The notes under the pieces were generated by a model that was given only the letters and a program-made list of their open reading frames with translations, was not told where the DNA came from and searched no databases. A DNA stretch of 64,000 nt from Brachyhypopomus gauderio (lineage: Eukaryota; Chordata; Actinopteri; Gymnotiformes; Hypopomidae): NCBI RefSeq assembly GCF_052324685.1, contig NC_135223.1, positions 4,506,779 to 4,570,778 of the forward strand, in the 5' to 3' direction. Positions 1 to 11,044 of this stretch are shown here, piece after piece (positions within the stretch are counted from its first letter, which is position 1; each line of letters begins with the position of its first letter). The position numbers and the translations under genes are program-made.

Positions 1-3000
1 TTGGTTCTTTTGCTGCAACACAGTGTGAAATGTGGTACCAAGTCTTACCTTTGTCTTTCCTCACTTTCACTGAGTGCTCGTTGGCACCTTCGACCTCCCA
101 CGGGCCTGTCCACCGTGGCTCGTTCCACTTCCTCTTGTGCACCTTGATCCTTACCCAATCCCCTGGCTTCACCTTCACCTTGGGTGATTCCAGGTCTTCT
201 TCTCCTTTTTCCTGTTGAACAGACTTATTGATTTCACAAAGCAATTTGGTTAATTCTCTCATGTACTCTGACATCTCCTGTTCCTGGATTTCCAAAGCTG
301 GTCCCTCAATCCTCGGTCGAGGGCACCCTGGCATGGGTCGTCCTGTCATGAGCTGGTGTGGTGAGAGATTGTATTCTCCCGTGGGGGTTGCTCTCATGGA
401 CATCAACACTAGTGGCAGCGCCTGAACCCAGTCCATGTCTCCTGCTGCGCACACCTTGGCCAGTTTAGTCTTAATGGTCTGGTTGGCTCTTTCCACCAAC
501 CCCTGTGACTGTGGGTGGTAGACAGTGCCAAACTTGTGGGTTAGGCCCAGCTTTTGTTCTACTTCTGCCAAGTGTTTGTTATCAAAGTGGGACCCATTGT
601 CACTCCTAATCACTTTTGGTAGGCCGTACCTGGGAATCAACTCATTTTGCAACCATTTTATGACTGATTTTGAATCTTCCTTTTTGGTGGGTATAGCTTC
701 TACCCACTTGGTGAATCTGTCTACCATGACCAGCAGGTACCTGTACCCCCTTACCCTGTTGTCTGGCCCCATGTCTGTGTAATCGATCACAATCTCCTCA
801 AATGGCCCCGTGGGCACTGGGTATCCTCCAATTCTCACCCGGTATGGTTTCTTCACATTGTATGACTGACAGATATCGCATTCGCTCACGTATTGCTTCA
901 CGTGGTCTCTGAGGTATGGATGCCACCATAAACATTCTAATTTGGTCACCATGGCCGACACTCCGGAGTGAGTAGGCCCATGTGCTTCGCATAGTATCAA
1001 TTTCATCTTCTCTAAGGGCAAAACTACTCTCCCTTCTGGACTCCTCCAGAGTCCTTTAGTGACTGTGGCTCCCCGGTCTATCCACAATTGCTTCTCATAG
1101 ACCGTGGCTTGTTCTTGGATCTGTGCCAGGTGGCTCTCCGTCAACTCAGGCATGTTATGAGTTTCCAGCAACAACAAGCTCTGTGGGTTGTACCCTCCAG
1201 CAGCTTTGGCTGCTCTGTCAGCAGCTTCATTACCTCTAGAAACAAAACTGTCATTACCCTGATGTCCTCTTACCTTTATCACAGCCACTTCTTTGGGTAA
1301 CATGATAGCTTCACTCAACTCATGTACTGCTCTCAAATGTTTGATTGGCTGTCCTGTGGCGTTAGTGTACCCATTATCCATCCACCTGACTAGTTCATGG
1401 TGGATGACCCCGTGCACGTATGCTGAATCTGTGTAAATGTTCACAATCTGACCTGACGCGTGTTCCAGTGCTCTAGTGAGTGCGACCATTTCTGCCAGCT
1501 GAGCTGAAGCTGGTTGTGGAACCACTCCTGATTCCACCTCCTCCCACTCTTCCCCACATGCTTGTACCACAGCGTAAGAGGCCTTCAGTTCGTTACCTTG
1601 TCTCCAACAACTCCCATCTGAACAGAGTTCCCATGCTCCTGGTTTAGTAATTCTGACCTTGTGCAGTTCTGGTCTGAGCTGAATGTATCTTTCTGTGGCG
1701 TCAGCGCAGTCATGTGGTGTCGCATCTTCGGCTACTTCAATGTTATCAGTCAGATTCACAGATTCACAAGTTGTACGTGCAGTGTTGTACGTGATGTGTG
1801 GCTGTGTGAGTATGGCTTTTATCTTGTTCTGTCGTGCTCTTGACAAAGAAAAGGCTTGTGAGTTTATGAACGCCATTACTCCGTGATTGGTGCTGACTAT
1901 TAGTGGGTGACACATTACCAAGTGTGCTGTCTTCTCTATCGCTGTGGTGAGTCCTGCCATGTATGTTGTGCATGGTCCTGTTCCTATCACTGGTTGATCT
2001 AATTTGGAACTGTGAAAAAATAAAATGTTCCTTCCTTCACTCTCCCCCTTCTGAAAGAGACAAGCATGAACATGATTGTCTCTTACAGAAACGTTTAAAT
2101 GAAAAGGTTGTGTGTAGTCTGGTGCTGCTAATTCAGTAGCGCTAGCAAGTGCTTGTTTTAGAGTTATAAAATCCCTCTCTGCCTCAACCGTCCAGTCAAG
2201 CTCCACCTTCCCGTTACTCAGACCTTTTGACACTGCGAGTTTTCTGAGGCTGTGAGCTAAATCACTGTAGTTAGGTATGTAGTTGCGGCAGTAGCCTGTC
2301 AGGCCTAAAAATGACATCATTTGGGACACTGTAGTGGGCTTTGGAAATGACAGTATTGACTGTCTCTGATTTGGAGTCAGGGTGTGACCTTTGTGTGAGA
2401 TGTTTCTCCCCAGAAAGGTGACCATCGGCCTGGCCACCTGGAGTTTTGACTTGTTCACTTTGTAACCTAATTCAGCTAACAAGGTTAGAATGGTTATGGT
2501 GTCTCTAAGGCACTTATCAGGTGAAGTACTAGCTATTAACAAATCGTCCACGAACTGTATTAGTACGGTGTTGGAGTCAATCAAATCATTGTCAGTTAAT
2601 CTAGACAGATCTTTCAACAGACATTGATTGAAGATGCCTGGTGAGTCTTTGTAGCCTTGAGGTAGCCTGTTGTATGTGTACTGTTGACCTTTAAAGGTAA
2701 ACGCAAAAATGTCTTTCACATTCTCATCAATTGGTATAGAAAAGAAAGCATTAGCTAAATCTATGCATGAAAAGCTGCAGTGTTCAGTCGTTAGGTTCTG
2801 CAAAGATCGATAGGGGTCAGGTACTGGTATGTTCTCAGTTACAGTGACATCATTAATGCGCCTCAAATCATGCACCATACGATACTCATCTTTTCCAGGT
2901 TTTTTAACAGGTAGTATGGGCGTGTTCCACGGTGACGTCGTGGGTTTCAGAACTCCAACTTTGATTAAATCTGCAATGGTGTCTGTAATACCTGCCATGG

Positions 3001-3844
3001 CTTCTGGCTTGATTCGGTACTGTGGCTGATGAACGACTGTTTCTCCTGGCTTTAACCTAATAGGAGCCATGTGGTGTGATGCACATCCTACATCTACCTT
3101 TGTCGTGGTCCACAAGTTGGCTGGGACCGTCTCTAGTTGTTCTTTGGCCTGGGGGTGATCCAACAGTGCTCTGCCGTGTGTGGCTGTCAGGGGCTGGTTA
3201 CAGAGGTACGCCAAGTCACTGGTGTCACATGCGACTCTCCAGTACTTACCATCCGACGTACCCTCTACCCCTGGCAGACAGGTTGGGCGAAACTGTTCCT
3301 TCATGGCAGTGGCCAGCATGGGGCCCAGCTCACGAGGTTCGTGTCCAGCCGAGACCAACAGCGAGACATGTGGTAGTGAATCCTGCTGGTCCGGGTTTCT
3401 CCAGTACGTCATCTGTTCTCCTGTTAACACAACTAGTGCAGCCACACCTTCAGGTCCAAAAATCATTGATTCACAATTTATATTTTGTAATTGACCTTCA
3501 ATGTTATTCCACAGCTGTCCATAAACCCCATCCTCCCCTCTGATGTAATTAAAAGTGCAGTGTGTGCTGTCTATTGGTGGGGTCATACTCTGAAGTGACA
3601 GGAACCATGGTTTCCATAAATTAAACGTGTAAAGCAAATTTTTAGCAGTTGCTTGTTCCTCAGGATGTTGTAATGTGGCCCAGTAAATGTGAGCTGGGCC
3701 GTCTGCTGCTTGTTGATTAAGTATTCTGAGGCGCTCATCATGGTTGGTGACAGAGACAGCTAATTTACCTTCACTCGGTGTGCATTCAATAATAGCTGAA
3801 AATTGACACAACAAATCTCTACCTAACAAATTAATTGGGCACTG
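1..3844 (-). CDS. pol: Endogenous retrovirus pol (protease remnant, RT, RNase H, integrase), truncated by window edge
   Basis: I saw no stop on the minus strand in one frame from 3844 to position 1; the nearest upstream stop is at 3845-3847. It opens with a remnant of the protease C-terminus (LLGRDLL-type, about 3812-3830) and lacks the protease active site. The RT catalytic FVDD motif has its Asp pair at 2543-2548. An RNase H TDSA motif lies at about 1421-1432. The integrase has a zinc-binding His/Cys region at about 840-1010 and catalytic Asp, Asp and Glu codons at 782-784, 599-601 and 491-493. That spacing is D-60-D-35-E. All of these motifs share one frame. The product would copy the RNA genome and integrate the DNA, but the missing protease makes the provirus defective. 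Open length is about 1280 codons. Confidence 0.8.
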
Positions 3845-5065
3845 TTAGACAAGAAATACTGAACGCCCTTTTTAGGATTGGGTAATTTATCTATCATAGT
3901 GTGCAAATCTCTGTGTGTCCACGGAGCGTATGTGTGTGCGTAACTGCTCCCTGGTACCGCCATTATCGGATAATGACCACCAGGGGTCGACGTGTTCATG
4001 GCTTTTGATCGCGTGACTACACCGTGCCTGTCATAGTAGGCGGGCACTCTCACCCATTGCTCGGATTCAGTCAGGTTAATAATACATTCATCTCCCACCT
4101 CGCTCTCCTCTGAAGAGGGAGTTTTCACTCGTCTGTTCGCCACACCCTCGTCATTCTCCACTTCCCATTCTAAATTTTCACCAGTCACAATCAATGTATC
4201 TCTACAGTCAGGTGCGCCTCTATTTCTCCTTTTATCATCCGCAGCGCATTTCTTTTGCTGTCTCGCACGCTCTTTTTCCAACTTAGCCTCTTCCTGCCTG
4301 ATGGCTTTCTCCACGTCACAGACCACTTTCTCTGCTCTGTTCAACGTCTGTTCGAACCGGGTGGGGGCACTCAGACTCAAACTCTCATCCATTCGCTGTT
4401 CAATTCTTTGCAATGCATTATTTATCTCTGTTTCTCCAGCTTTCTCGCGATCACGGTCTTCGAGCCTCGCTAGTCTACTCTCTATTTTATTCATAGCCAC
4501 ATCACTGACAACCTCCATTACCACTTGTCTCCCCTCATCACATTCACGCTCTCTCACTGATTTTGGACGTGCAGAAGCCCCGTCCACACCAACGTCACTC
4601 ATTTCACTCACAGACACAGGCGCCATCAGCGCTGCACGCGGACATTGAGGAGCACTGGGTTCACACGCTTTTTCTGCATAGGGAGGGGGCACAGGGAGTT
4701 CTGTCTTTTTGGTTTCAACTCGTTCTTTATCATTAATCTTCTGACAAATTTTCCTAAATGTTCTCACATACGACAAATAAGTTTCAGCTTCTTCCAGCTG
4801 GATTTTACGCTTTTGCTTAGTTAGGGCTCCGCTAGCCTCTAATCTTTTTTTTCTCTTTATTAACCTGTGTGACCCAATGCTTCTCGATGTGCTCCCAATC
4901 AACCTGATACACACCACGGTCGTCCGGGTCTGGCCACAACCCTTCGGATCGCATCTTTTCAAAACATTTTTTCACATACATCACTGTGTCAGACCTCATT
5001 CTCGGCACAGCACGTTTCTCCATAGTATCAACCAAATAATCCTCCAAACCCTTAATGTTATCCAT
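3823..5065 (-). pseudogene. gag: Endogenous retrovirus gag, frameshifted and internally deleted
   Basis: The first ATG in the leader gives a 77-codon matrix-like start (5065-4832). It stops just after a run of eight A (minus strand, about 4843-4850). The following Lys/Glu-rich frame (about 4860 to 3823) is the natural continuation, so a one-base slip in the A-run is the likely break. The middle is coiled-coil-like and rich in Arg, Glu and Lys. There is no recognisable capsid major homology region and no zinc knuckle. The frame ends where the protease C-terminal remnant begins in another frame, so capsid, nucleocapsid and most of protease appear lost in a deletion near 3830-3845. Gag would normally form the particle shell. 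Confidence 0.65.
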
Positions 5066-5824
5066 GATATAACTCTGATTTTTAAACTACTTCCAAATTA
5101 CTTTTGCTTCGATTCAGTAAATTTTAAAACTTTTTCGTTGTACTCACTAGCACTTTAATACCCCCAAATTAATTCAGTAAACTTTATCACTTTATCGTCG
5201 TGTTCGCAGGCGCTTTAACTCGCCAGCGCGCACCCCAAGGGCAGACAGACACAAGTTAATATCTCCACACTCCAAACAACTCCGGCTCAACACAGCTCGC
5301 GCGAGTTTCACTTCCAGCACTTAAATCGTACGTTTACGGAGCGTCATAAACCAAATTATAATTTCATGCATGAAAAAAATATATAATAATTTTTGTTTTA
5401 CACTTTAACCTCTTATGAAATGTTTCTCTTGTGCTTGTGTACACAATGATGAACGTCTTTCTTGGGGGCTCATGCAATTTACTCAGGGGTTCAAATGTCC
5501 TCTCATAAGAGGCTCATGGATTTATGGGCGTGGGTTTGTAAGTCCCCCAATGAAAGGCTCTCAAGTTTTATTATAGCACGTATGCTCAAACAATTTATAC
5601 AGGTCTTTATTCAACATAAAACCACACGGTACATGAAAACCAACCCAACACTGCAATTTTGCAAACACGCATACACAGATACAGCTGTAGTTTCACCAAT
5701 CACGCACGCAATTTCAACAAAACACACGGGGGCCCCCCAAAACCGGCTGAGCGCGTCCTCCGGGATTTCTTTTGAATAATCTGTTATTCTTGAAATCCCA
5801 GGCTACCTACTCATTCATTTAACC

Positions 5825-6110
5825 GTGACCGAGCGCGTCCTCCACCGTTCTCTTTTTTTTTTTCTTTTTTTTTTTGAACAATAGTTCCCTTTTTTTTGAA
5901 CGTGGGCTACCTACTCGTCACCTGAGCGCGTCCTCCACCGTTCTTTTTTTAGAACCAAAGTTCTTTTTAAGAACGTGGGCTACCTGCTCTTTCTCTGGGC
6001 ACGTCCTCCACCGTTCTCTTTTAGAACCAAGGTTCTTTTTAGAACGTGGGCTGCCTACTCTTCAACCGTTTACTGCAGTTTACAGGGCGTCCTCCTCCCG
6101 ACTTTATGAG
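5825..6110. repeat. Imperfect ~75-bp tandem repeat in the retroviral leader, about 4 units
   Basis: The block GCGCGTCCTCCACCGTTCT, a T-rich spacer and GAACGTGGGCTACCTACTC recurs about every 65-90 bp. Units contain a small inverted repeat (AGAACCAAAGTTCT, AGAACCAAGGTTCT). The T-tracts vary in length. Such leader arrays can form RNA hairpins; no role is shown. Confidence 0.7.
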
Positions 6111-6364
6111 TCGTAGGGCAATCCTCCTGTCTATATATCGAGTTTGTAACACGTATACAATTTCAATACTAAATTTACAGAGAGTATTTCGCCTCGACCA
6201 TTTAGTGACTGAACTTTAATTTAGCCTATGACGTAGTAACATCAGCCAATAGGAGAGAATGGCTCCTTACCTTTTTTCAGACCGCGCGGTTTAGTTCAGT
6301 CACCTCACGGACGGATTGACCTCCTCTCTAGTCCTAATTGCAGAATTCGACTCCAGTCAAAAAA

Positions 6365-6380
6365 CCATCCTCTGCTACCA
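6365..6380 (-). other. Candidate primer-binding site of the endogenous retrovirus
   Basis: Three bases after the LTR end the minus strand reads TGGTAGCAGAGGATGG. It begins with the TGG expected from pairing to a tRNA CCA end. The first nine bases equal those of the primer site of the gypsy element at 16912-23516. The tRNA could not be assigned with certainty. Confidence 0.55.
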
Positions 6381-6383
6381 ATT

Positions 6384-6925
6384 TGTTGGGAATTTTCTTC
6401 TCCGACCCAGACGGGCCCCAACACCGCCCCGATGAACCGACTGGTTTTTGACTGAGTGGTCCAAGCAAAGTCTTGACAACAAAAGTTCTTTTAAAATGAT
6501 TTATATAGAATATTAATGAATGCAATATAATAGAAGTATTCGTGGTACAAACTCTTCAGTGCACTGGTGCTAGTTTGCCTAGGAATCTACCTAACCCAAG
6601 TGGATCTCAGCAGTGTCCAAGCGAAAAGCCTTCGTGCTGGGCGATGTCCTTTCTTTCATACTCTCTGTCCATAAGTTTCGATTTGTTAAGTTTCGATAAC
6701 TCCCCAATCCTGGCTGCTCTCCATGGAAATTCACCTGCTCCTCTTCTCCCAGCCTGTGTGCCTGGTTATCTAAAAACTGCTTGCTACACATCCTGCACTG
6801 AATAGGCCCCTTCTGTTCTCCTCAAGGCCACTGAGGCCTCCTTACTCCTGCTTTCCCACAGTCTTCCTGAAAAACACTAAATTGACACATCAAGTTATTA
6901 GCCTTTAATTTTCTTTTTTCCAACA
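6384..6925 (-). repeat. 5' LTR of the endogenous retrovirus
   Basis: The 542-bp segment starts TGTTGG and ends CCAACA, a perfect 6-bp terminal inverted repeat. On the minus strand a TATA box (CTATATAAA) lies at about 6504-6512, followed by U5-like sequence up to the primer site. The partner LTR is outside the window, so LTR divergence and target duplication cannot be read. Confidence 0.7.
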
Positions 6926-6935
6926 CTGGGGGCGG

Positions 6936-9248
6936 GTGCGGGTAAGGGGTAGGTCATTTCGCAGTGAGATGCAAAGTCTATTAGTCTTGTGCGAGTGCAG
7001 AGAAGCAGTTGACTCGGATCGTGTGCCCCCAGAAGTAATTCCCCCCGATGGATCTGAGCCATGGACAGTAATAACTGCAAATAAACCAGCTAATGTTGCA
7101 GATGAATTTGCACAGAAACTACAGGAATTACTCCTAGCTGAAGGCAAAACAATGGCAGACCTCCACCGTCTCACCACTCCTGCTAGCCCACAGCCAAGTA
7201 CATCGGAGCCTCTCCTTCGTACCGTGAGCGAGTTGCTGAGTCAGAGTAGAAGTGTTCAAGTAGAAGGACACAGCTATCGTCGACTCAGAACCTTTTCAGG
7301 CGTTCAGCCCACACCTATGGGTGAGGAAATGTTAGATCCTTGGTTGGAACAAGCCTATATGATGATAGAGGAAAGTAAATGCACTGAGAAAGAGAAACGG
7401 CGACGCATTATAGAGAGCGTTAAGGGTCCTGCTCTGGAAATTGTGAAAGCTGTAAAATACAGTGATCCTGATGCTAGCCCAGGCGCTTATCTGGATGCAA
7501 TAAATAGCGCATTTGGAACCACTGAGTCTGGGGAAGACTTGTATTTTGCCTTCAGACTACTGCATCAAAACTCAGGTGAAAGGCTGTCTGAGTTTGTGAG
7601 GCGATTAGAGCAAGCATTGACTAAGGTGGTACAAAAGGGGGGCCTCTCTGCTCAAGACAGAGACAGAGTACGAATTGAACAGCTTTTGAGGGGAGCAGTG
7701 GGGTCAGATCTTCTATTAGTACAACTTAGACTGCGTGAAAGGAGAAGTAACCCCCCATGTTTTTTAGACCTGCTCAGTGAGATACGCACTGAAGAAGAGT
7801 ATCAAGCGTCACGCCAGAAGATAAACGCTACTGTGCGTCAAGTGCAAACAGCTGGGAGACTGGAGTCTAACAGTCCGGAGGTCCACACCTTAAGAGCTGA
7901 ATTGAAAGAGTTAAAGACCAAGTTTGCTGAATTAGCCAAACAAAACCCCCCTTGTACAGCTAGAGTCGCTGAAACAAGCCGAGTAATGCCCAATGTGGTT
8001 ACAGACCAGAGCCCTAATTCAGAAGTTACTGCTTTAAGAAAACAAGTTAAGAGATTGCAGCACAAAGTAGAAGGCATAGAAGATAGTAGTGGACAACCCT
8101 CAGTATCTCCCACTAAAGTTGTCACTGCTGATTATGCCAAGTCAGATATTAGAAATTCAACAGCAAAAGATGCGGATGATTATTTTTGTTATAGATGTGG
8201 AGAAAATGGCCACATTGCCACCAAGTGTAATGCTCCTGAGAACACACAGAAAGTGATCCAAAAATTGATCCGTTCACTGAGAAGAGCTCAGGAGGGGAAG
8301 ACTAAAGACAGAAAGTCTGCCGAAATGTCATGCTCAGTCAAGAGAAGTTCTGTGATGACGGTGAAGACTGATCCATTGCCAAAAGGGTTAGTTGGTCCCT
8401 CTTCTGTTATCACTGTTAAAATCAATGGCGAACCATGTAGTGCTTTATTAGATAGTGGGTCCCAGGTCACAATAATTTTTGAGGCTTGGTACCAAGAACA
8501 TCTCTCAGATGTACCCATTCAGCCAGTGTCTGGTTTGTCAGTATGGGGTCTGAGTGAGTCCAGCTACCCCTATCTGGGCTACATTGTGGTAGACATGCAG
8601 TTTTCCAAAGAGCTCATGAAGGTCCAGGAGACTATTACAGTCTTGGCATTGGTTTGTCCAGGTCCAAAAAGTCCAGATCAGACACCCATCATTATTGGCA
8701 CTAATGCTAGTTTTTTCAAGAGATTGGCAGAATTGTGCAGGGATAACTGTGGCATTGACATTACTGGCAGAGATGAGGAGCAAGCTCATTGCACAGAAGT
8801 GAACGTGGTCGACGAGGCCGTAGGATTGGTCAAATGGATGGGCCCTGGGTCTTTGATCATCCCACCGGCCACTAGCTGTTGTGTACCATGTGAGGTGGCA
8901 TTTCGTCAGTCTATGTCCCAAGATGTATTAATCATGGAACCTCCATCAGAGAGTCTCCCCTCTAGTATTCTACTACAGCCCGTGGTTATACCCGCTTCAG
9001 CCGTCGATGTAGCCAGCTTTCCGGTCGTCATGCAGAATGAGTCTACAAGGGAAGTAGACCTGCCTGTTGGAACTGTATTGGGATGTCTTTATGCTACTGA
9101 CTCCGTGATTGTTCCCACAGCACAGGATACGACTGATAGCATAGACCCTGAGCTCATACAGTTCGGGGATTCTCCTGTGCCAGAGCAATGGAAAGAACGG
9201 CTACGGAGCAAGTTGTCCAAGTTTTTTCATTGGATGACTGGGATGTAG
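6936..9248 (+). CDS. Gypsy gag-protease with PNMA-like capsid (5' truncated)
   Basis: The open frame encodes 770 residues. The start at 6936 is probably not the true one, because recognisable gag sequence (LCECREAVDSDRVPPE) begins abruptly just after the retroviral LTR. A capsid-like region follows (FSGVQPTPMGEEMLDPWLEQ at about residues 124-143, then EKRRRIIESVKGPALEI). This matches the capsid of the gypsy lineage that gave rise to mammalian PNMA genes. A CCHC zinc knuckle (CYRCGENGHIATKC) is at about residue 415. An aspartic protease motif (LLDSGSQVTII) is at about residue 505. Gag forms the particle and the protease cuts the polyprotein. The frame ends at 9248 where the RT frame takes over one base back. 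Confidence 0.85.
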   Translation: MRVRGRSFRSEMQSLLVLCECREAVDSDRVPPEVIPPDGSEPWTVITANKPANVADEFAQKLQELLLAEGKTMADLHRLTTPASPQPSTSEPLLRTVSELLSQSRSVQVEGHSYRRLRTFSGVQPTPMGEEMLDPWLEQAYMMIEESKCTEKEKRRRIIESVKGPALEIVKAVKYSDPDASPGAYLDAINSAFGTTESGEDLYFAFRLLHQNSGERLSEFVRRLEQALTKVVQKGGLSAQDRDRVRIEQLLRGAVGSDLLLVQLRLRERRSNPPCFLDLLSEIRTEEEYQASRQKINATVRQVQTAGRLESNSPEVHTLRAELKELKTKFAELAKQNPPCTARVAETSRVMPNVVTDQSPNSEVTALRKQVKRLQHKVEGIEDSSGQPSVSPTKVVTADYAKSDIRNSTAKDADDYFCYRCGENGHIATKCNAPENTQKVIQKLIRSLRRAQEGKTKDRKSAEMSCSVKRSSVMTVKTDPLPKGLVGPSSVITVKINGEPCSALLDSGSQVTIIFEAWYQEHLSDVPIQPVSGLSVWGLSESSYPYLGYIVVDMQFSKELMKVQETITVLALVCPGPKSPDQTPIIIGTNASFFKRLAELCRDNCGIDITGRDEEQAHCTEVNVVDEAVGLVKWMGPGSLIIPPATSCCVPCEVAFRQSMSQDVLIMEPPSESLPSSILLQPVVIPASAVDVASFPVVMQNESTREVDLPVGTVLGCLYATDSVIVPTAQDTTDSIDPELIQFGDSPVPEQWKERLRSKLSKFFHWMTGM

Positions 9249-11044
9249 GATTAGCCCAAGGAGTGACTCATCGCATTAGGCTGAAAGACCAGAGACCTTT
9301 TCGTGAGCGATCAAGACGGTTGGCCCCAGCTGACATTGAAGATGTGAGGCGGCATCTTCAGGAACTTTTAGCTGCGGGGATAATTAAAGAATCTCGGAGC
9401 CCATACGCCTCGCCAATTGTGATTGCTCGGAAGAAAAATGGCAGTGTTAGGATGTGTATTGATTATCGCACCCTCAATAACAGAACAGTACCCGACCAAT
9501 ACACTACACCCAAGATTGATGACGCACTAGATTGCTTAGCTGGAAGCAGATGGTTCACAGTCCTTGACCTGCGCAGCGGCTACTATCAAATCGCGATGGC
9601 TGAGGAAGATAAAGAAAAAACTGCCTTTATATGCCCGTTAGGATTTTATCAGTTCGAACGGATGCCACAAGGGATCATGGGAGCTCCAGCCACATTCCAG
9701 AGGCTGATGGAAAAGGCAGTGGGTGACATGAACCTACTCCAGGTACTTGTGTATCTCGATGATTTGATAGTGTTTGGGAAGACATTGCAGGAACATGAGG
9801 AACGGCTCATGAGGGTCCTCGACCGACTGGAGGATGCAGGGCTTAAGGTCTCTTTAGACAAGTGTCAGTTTTGCCAGTCAGAAGTAAAGTACATAGGCCA
9901 TATTGTATCGTCTGCTGGCATTTCAACAGATCCGGAGAAGGTGGAGGCTGTTACAAAATGGCCACAACCAACCAATTTGAAGTCACTAAGATCTTTTCTA
10001 GGCTTCTGTGGCTATTATAGGCGATTTATAGGTAACTATGCATCCATAGTAAGGCCACTAACTGATTTGACTAAAGGATATGCCCCGGCTGGAGAGAAAA
10101 GAAAGGCTAACAGGGCAAAGGCGCAGTCATATTACAAGGAGTCTGATCTGTTTGGGGAAAGATGGACTGGCGCTTGTACGACTGCTTTCCATCAAATTAT
10201 CCACTGTCTAACGCATGCGCCATTGTTGGCTTTCGCTGACCCGCAAAAGCCTTATGTCCTGCATGTAGATGCTAGCCTCAGTGGACTAGGAGCAGTTCTT
10301 TACCAGGAACATTCTGAGGGTCTTAGACCAGTGGCATTTGCAAGCCGAGGCCTAAGCACATCAGAGCGAAATTATCATATACATCAATTAGAGTTTCTTG
10401 TCCTCAAGTGGTCAGTGGTTGATAAGTTTCATGATTACTTGTATGGGGCCAAGTTTACCGTGAAAACTGACAACAATCCACTCACATATGTACTGACAAC
10501 TGCCAAGTTAAATGCCACCGGGCATAGATGGTTGGCTAGCTTGGCATTGTATGAGTTTGACATCCAGTACCGTCCAGGGAAGACTAATGTGGATGCCGAC
10601 TTGTTATCCCGGAACCATGAACAGGGGCGAGCCAATGAATGGAGGGTGATACCTCATTCAGAAGTATGGGCACTCTCCCAAGGGGTGAGGGTGGATTCTA
10701 TACCCCAAGATCCGGTGCGCTTCGCAGATCAGTTGGGAGTTAGAGCAGAAGGAATCCCGGATGCCTACGCTTTCCCTACTCGTCTTGCAGATGGCCAGAT
10801 GGAACTATTGACCAGAGAAGACTTAAGGAGAGCACAGGCTAATGACACAGTAGTAGGCAGAGTAAAGAACTTTCTGCTATCCGGGCAGTGGCCCAGTGAG
10901 GGGGAGGAGCAGAACTCTGCCATATCGTTGATGAAGCGTGAGATTGGGAAGTTGGTAGTCCGAGAAGGTCTACTCTATCGGGTTACAGAAAGACCCGGAG
11001 AAGCCGATGTAGTGCAGTTGGTGTTACCAGATACACACCGGTGA
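9188..11044 (+). CDS. pol: Gypsy pol: reverse transcriptase and RNase H
   Basis: The 618-residue frame overlaps the gag-protease frame. The RT fingers region (YASPIVIARKKNGSVRMCID) is followed by the catalytic YLDD box (VLVYLDDLIVFGK). RNase H follows with HVDASLSGLGAVLYQE, a TDNNPLTYVL motif and DADLLSR. The frame joins gag-pro by a -1 shift in a T6 run at 9222-9227. Related elements read straight through here, so I take this as an indel rather than a programmed site. The frame ends at 11044, just short of the integrase zinc domain. Confidence 0.85.
   Translation: MERTATEQVVQVFSLDDWDVGLAQGVTHRIRLKDQRPFRERSRRLAPADIEDVRRHLQELLAAGIIKESRSPYASPIVIARKKNGSVRMCIDYRTLNNRTVPDQYTTPKIDDALDCLAGSRWFTVLDLRSGYYQIAMAEEDKEKTAFICPLGFYQFERMPQGIMGAPATFQRLMEKAVGDMNLLQVLVYLDDLIVFGKTLQEHEERLMRVLDRLEDAGLKVSLDKCQFCQSEVKYIGHIVSSAGISTDPEKVEAVTKWPQPTNLKSLRSFLGFCGYYRRFIGNYASIVRPLTDLTKGYAPAGEKRKANRAKAQSYYKESDLFGERWTGACTTAFHQIIHCLTHAPLLAFADPQKPYVLHVDASLSGLGAVLYQEHSEGLRPVAFASRGLSTSERNYHIHQLEFLVLKWSVVDKFHDYLYGAKFTVKTDNNPLTYVLTTAKLNATGHRWLASLALYEFDIQYRPGKTNVDADLLSRNHEQGRANEWRVIPHSEVWALSQGVRVDSIPQDPVRFADQLGVRAEGIPDAYAFPTRLADGQMELLTREDLRRAQANDTVVGRVKNFLLSGQWPSEGEEQNSAISLMKREIGKLVVREGLLYRVTERPGEADVVQLVLPDTHR

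Larger units (their letters stand above)
5066..6383 (-). other. Long retroviral leader between 5' LTR and gag
   Basis: This 1.3-kb stretch between the LTR and gag has no long coding frame. On the minus strand, soon after the primer-binding site, a good splice-donor match (AAAGGTAAGG) occurs at about 6264-6275. A TATA-like stretch (TATATAGA, minus) is at about 6130-6138. The middle holds a tandem repeat, listed separately. A leader this long with an internal donor fits a retrovirus with spliced messages, but function is inferred only. Confidence 0.5.
1..6925 (-). mobile_element. Endogenous retrovirus (class I, gamma/epsilon-like), 3' part beyond window
   Basis: Read on the minus strand the order is LTR (6925-6384), primer-binding-site candidate, a long leader, gag, then pol running off position 1. 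The retroviral assignment rests on an FVDD-type reverse transcriptase motif, a separate RNase H with a TDSAY-type motif, and an integrase with D,D-35-E spacing. Any env gene and the 3' LTR would lie to the left of the window. Gag is broken and the protease is mostly deleted, so this copy cannot be autonomous, although pol still looks open. It ends exactly where a truncated gypsy gag begins, which suggests a nested insertion. Confidence 0.85.

Noticed and set aside
3076..3543. Plus-strand frame of 155 residues
   Set aside because: Lies opposite the open retroviral pol frame and shows no recognisable domain.
9215..9230. Programmed frameshift at the T6 run between gypsy gag-pro and RT
   Set aside because: Zero-frame heptamer is G TTT TTT, a poor match to X XXY YYZ, and the site lies inside pol rather than at a gag-pol border; an indel is simpler.
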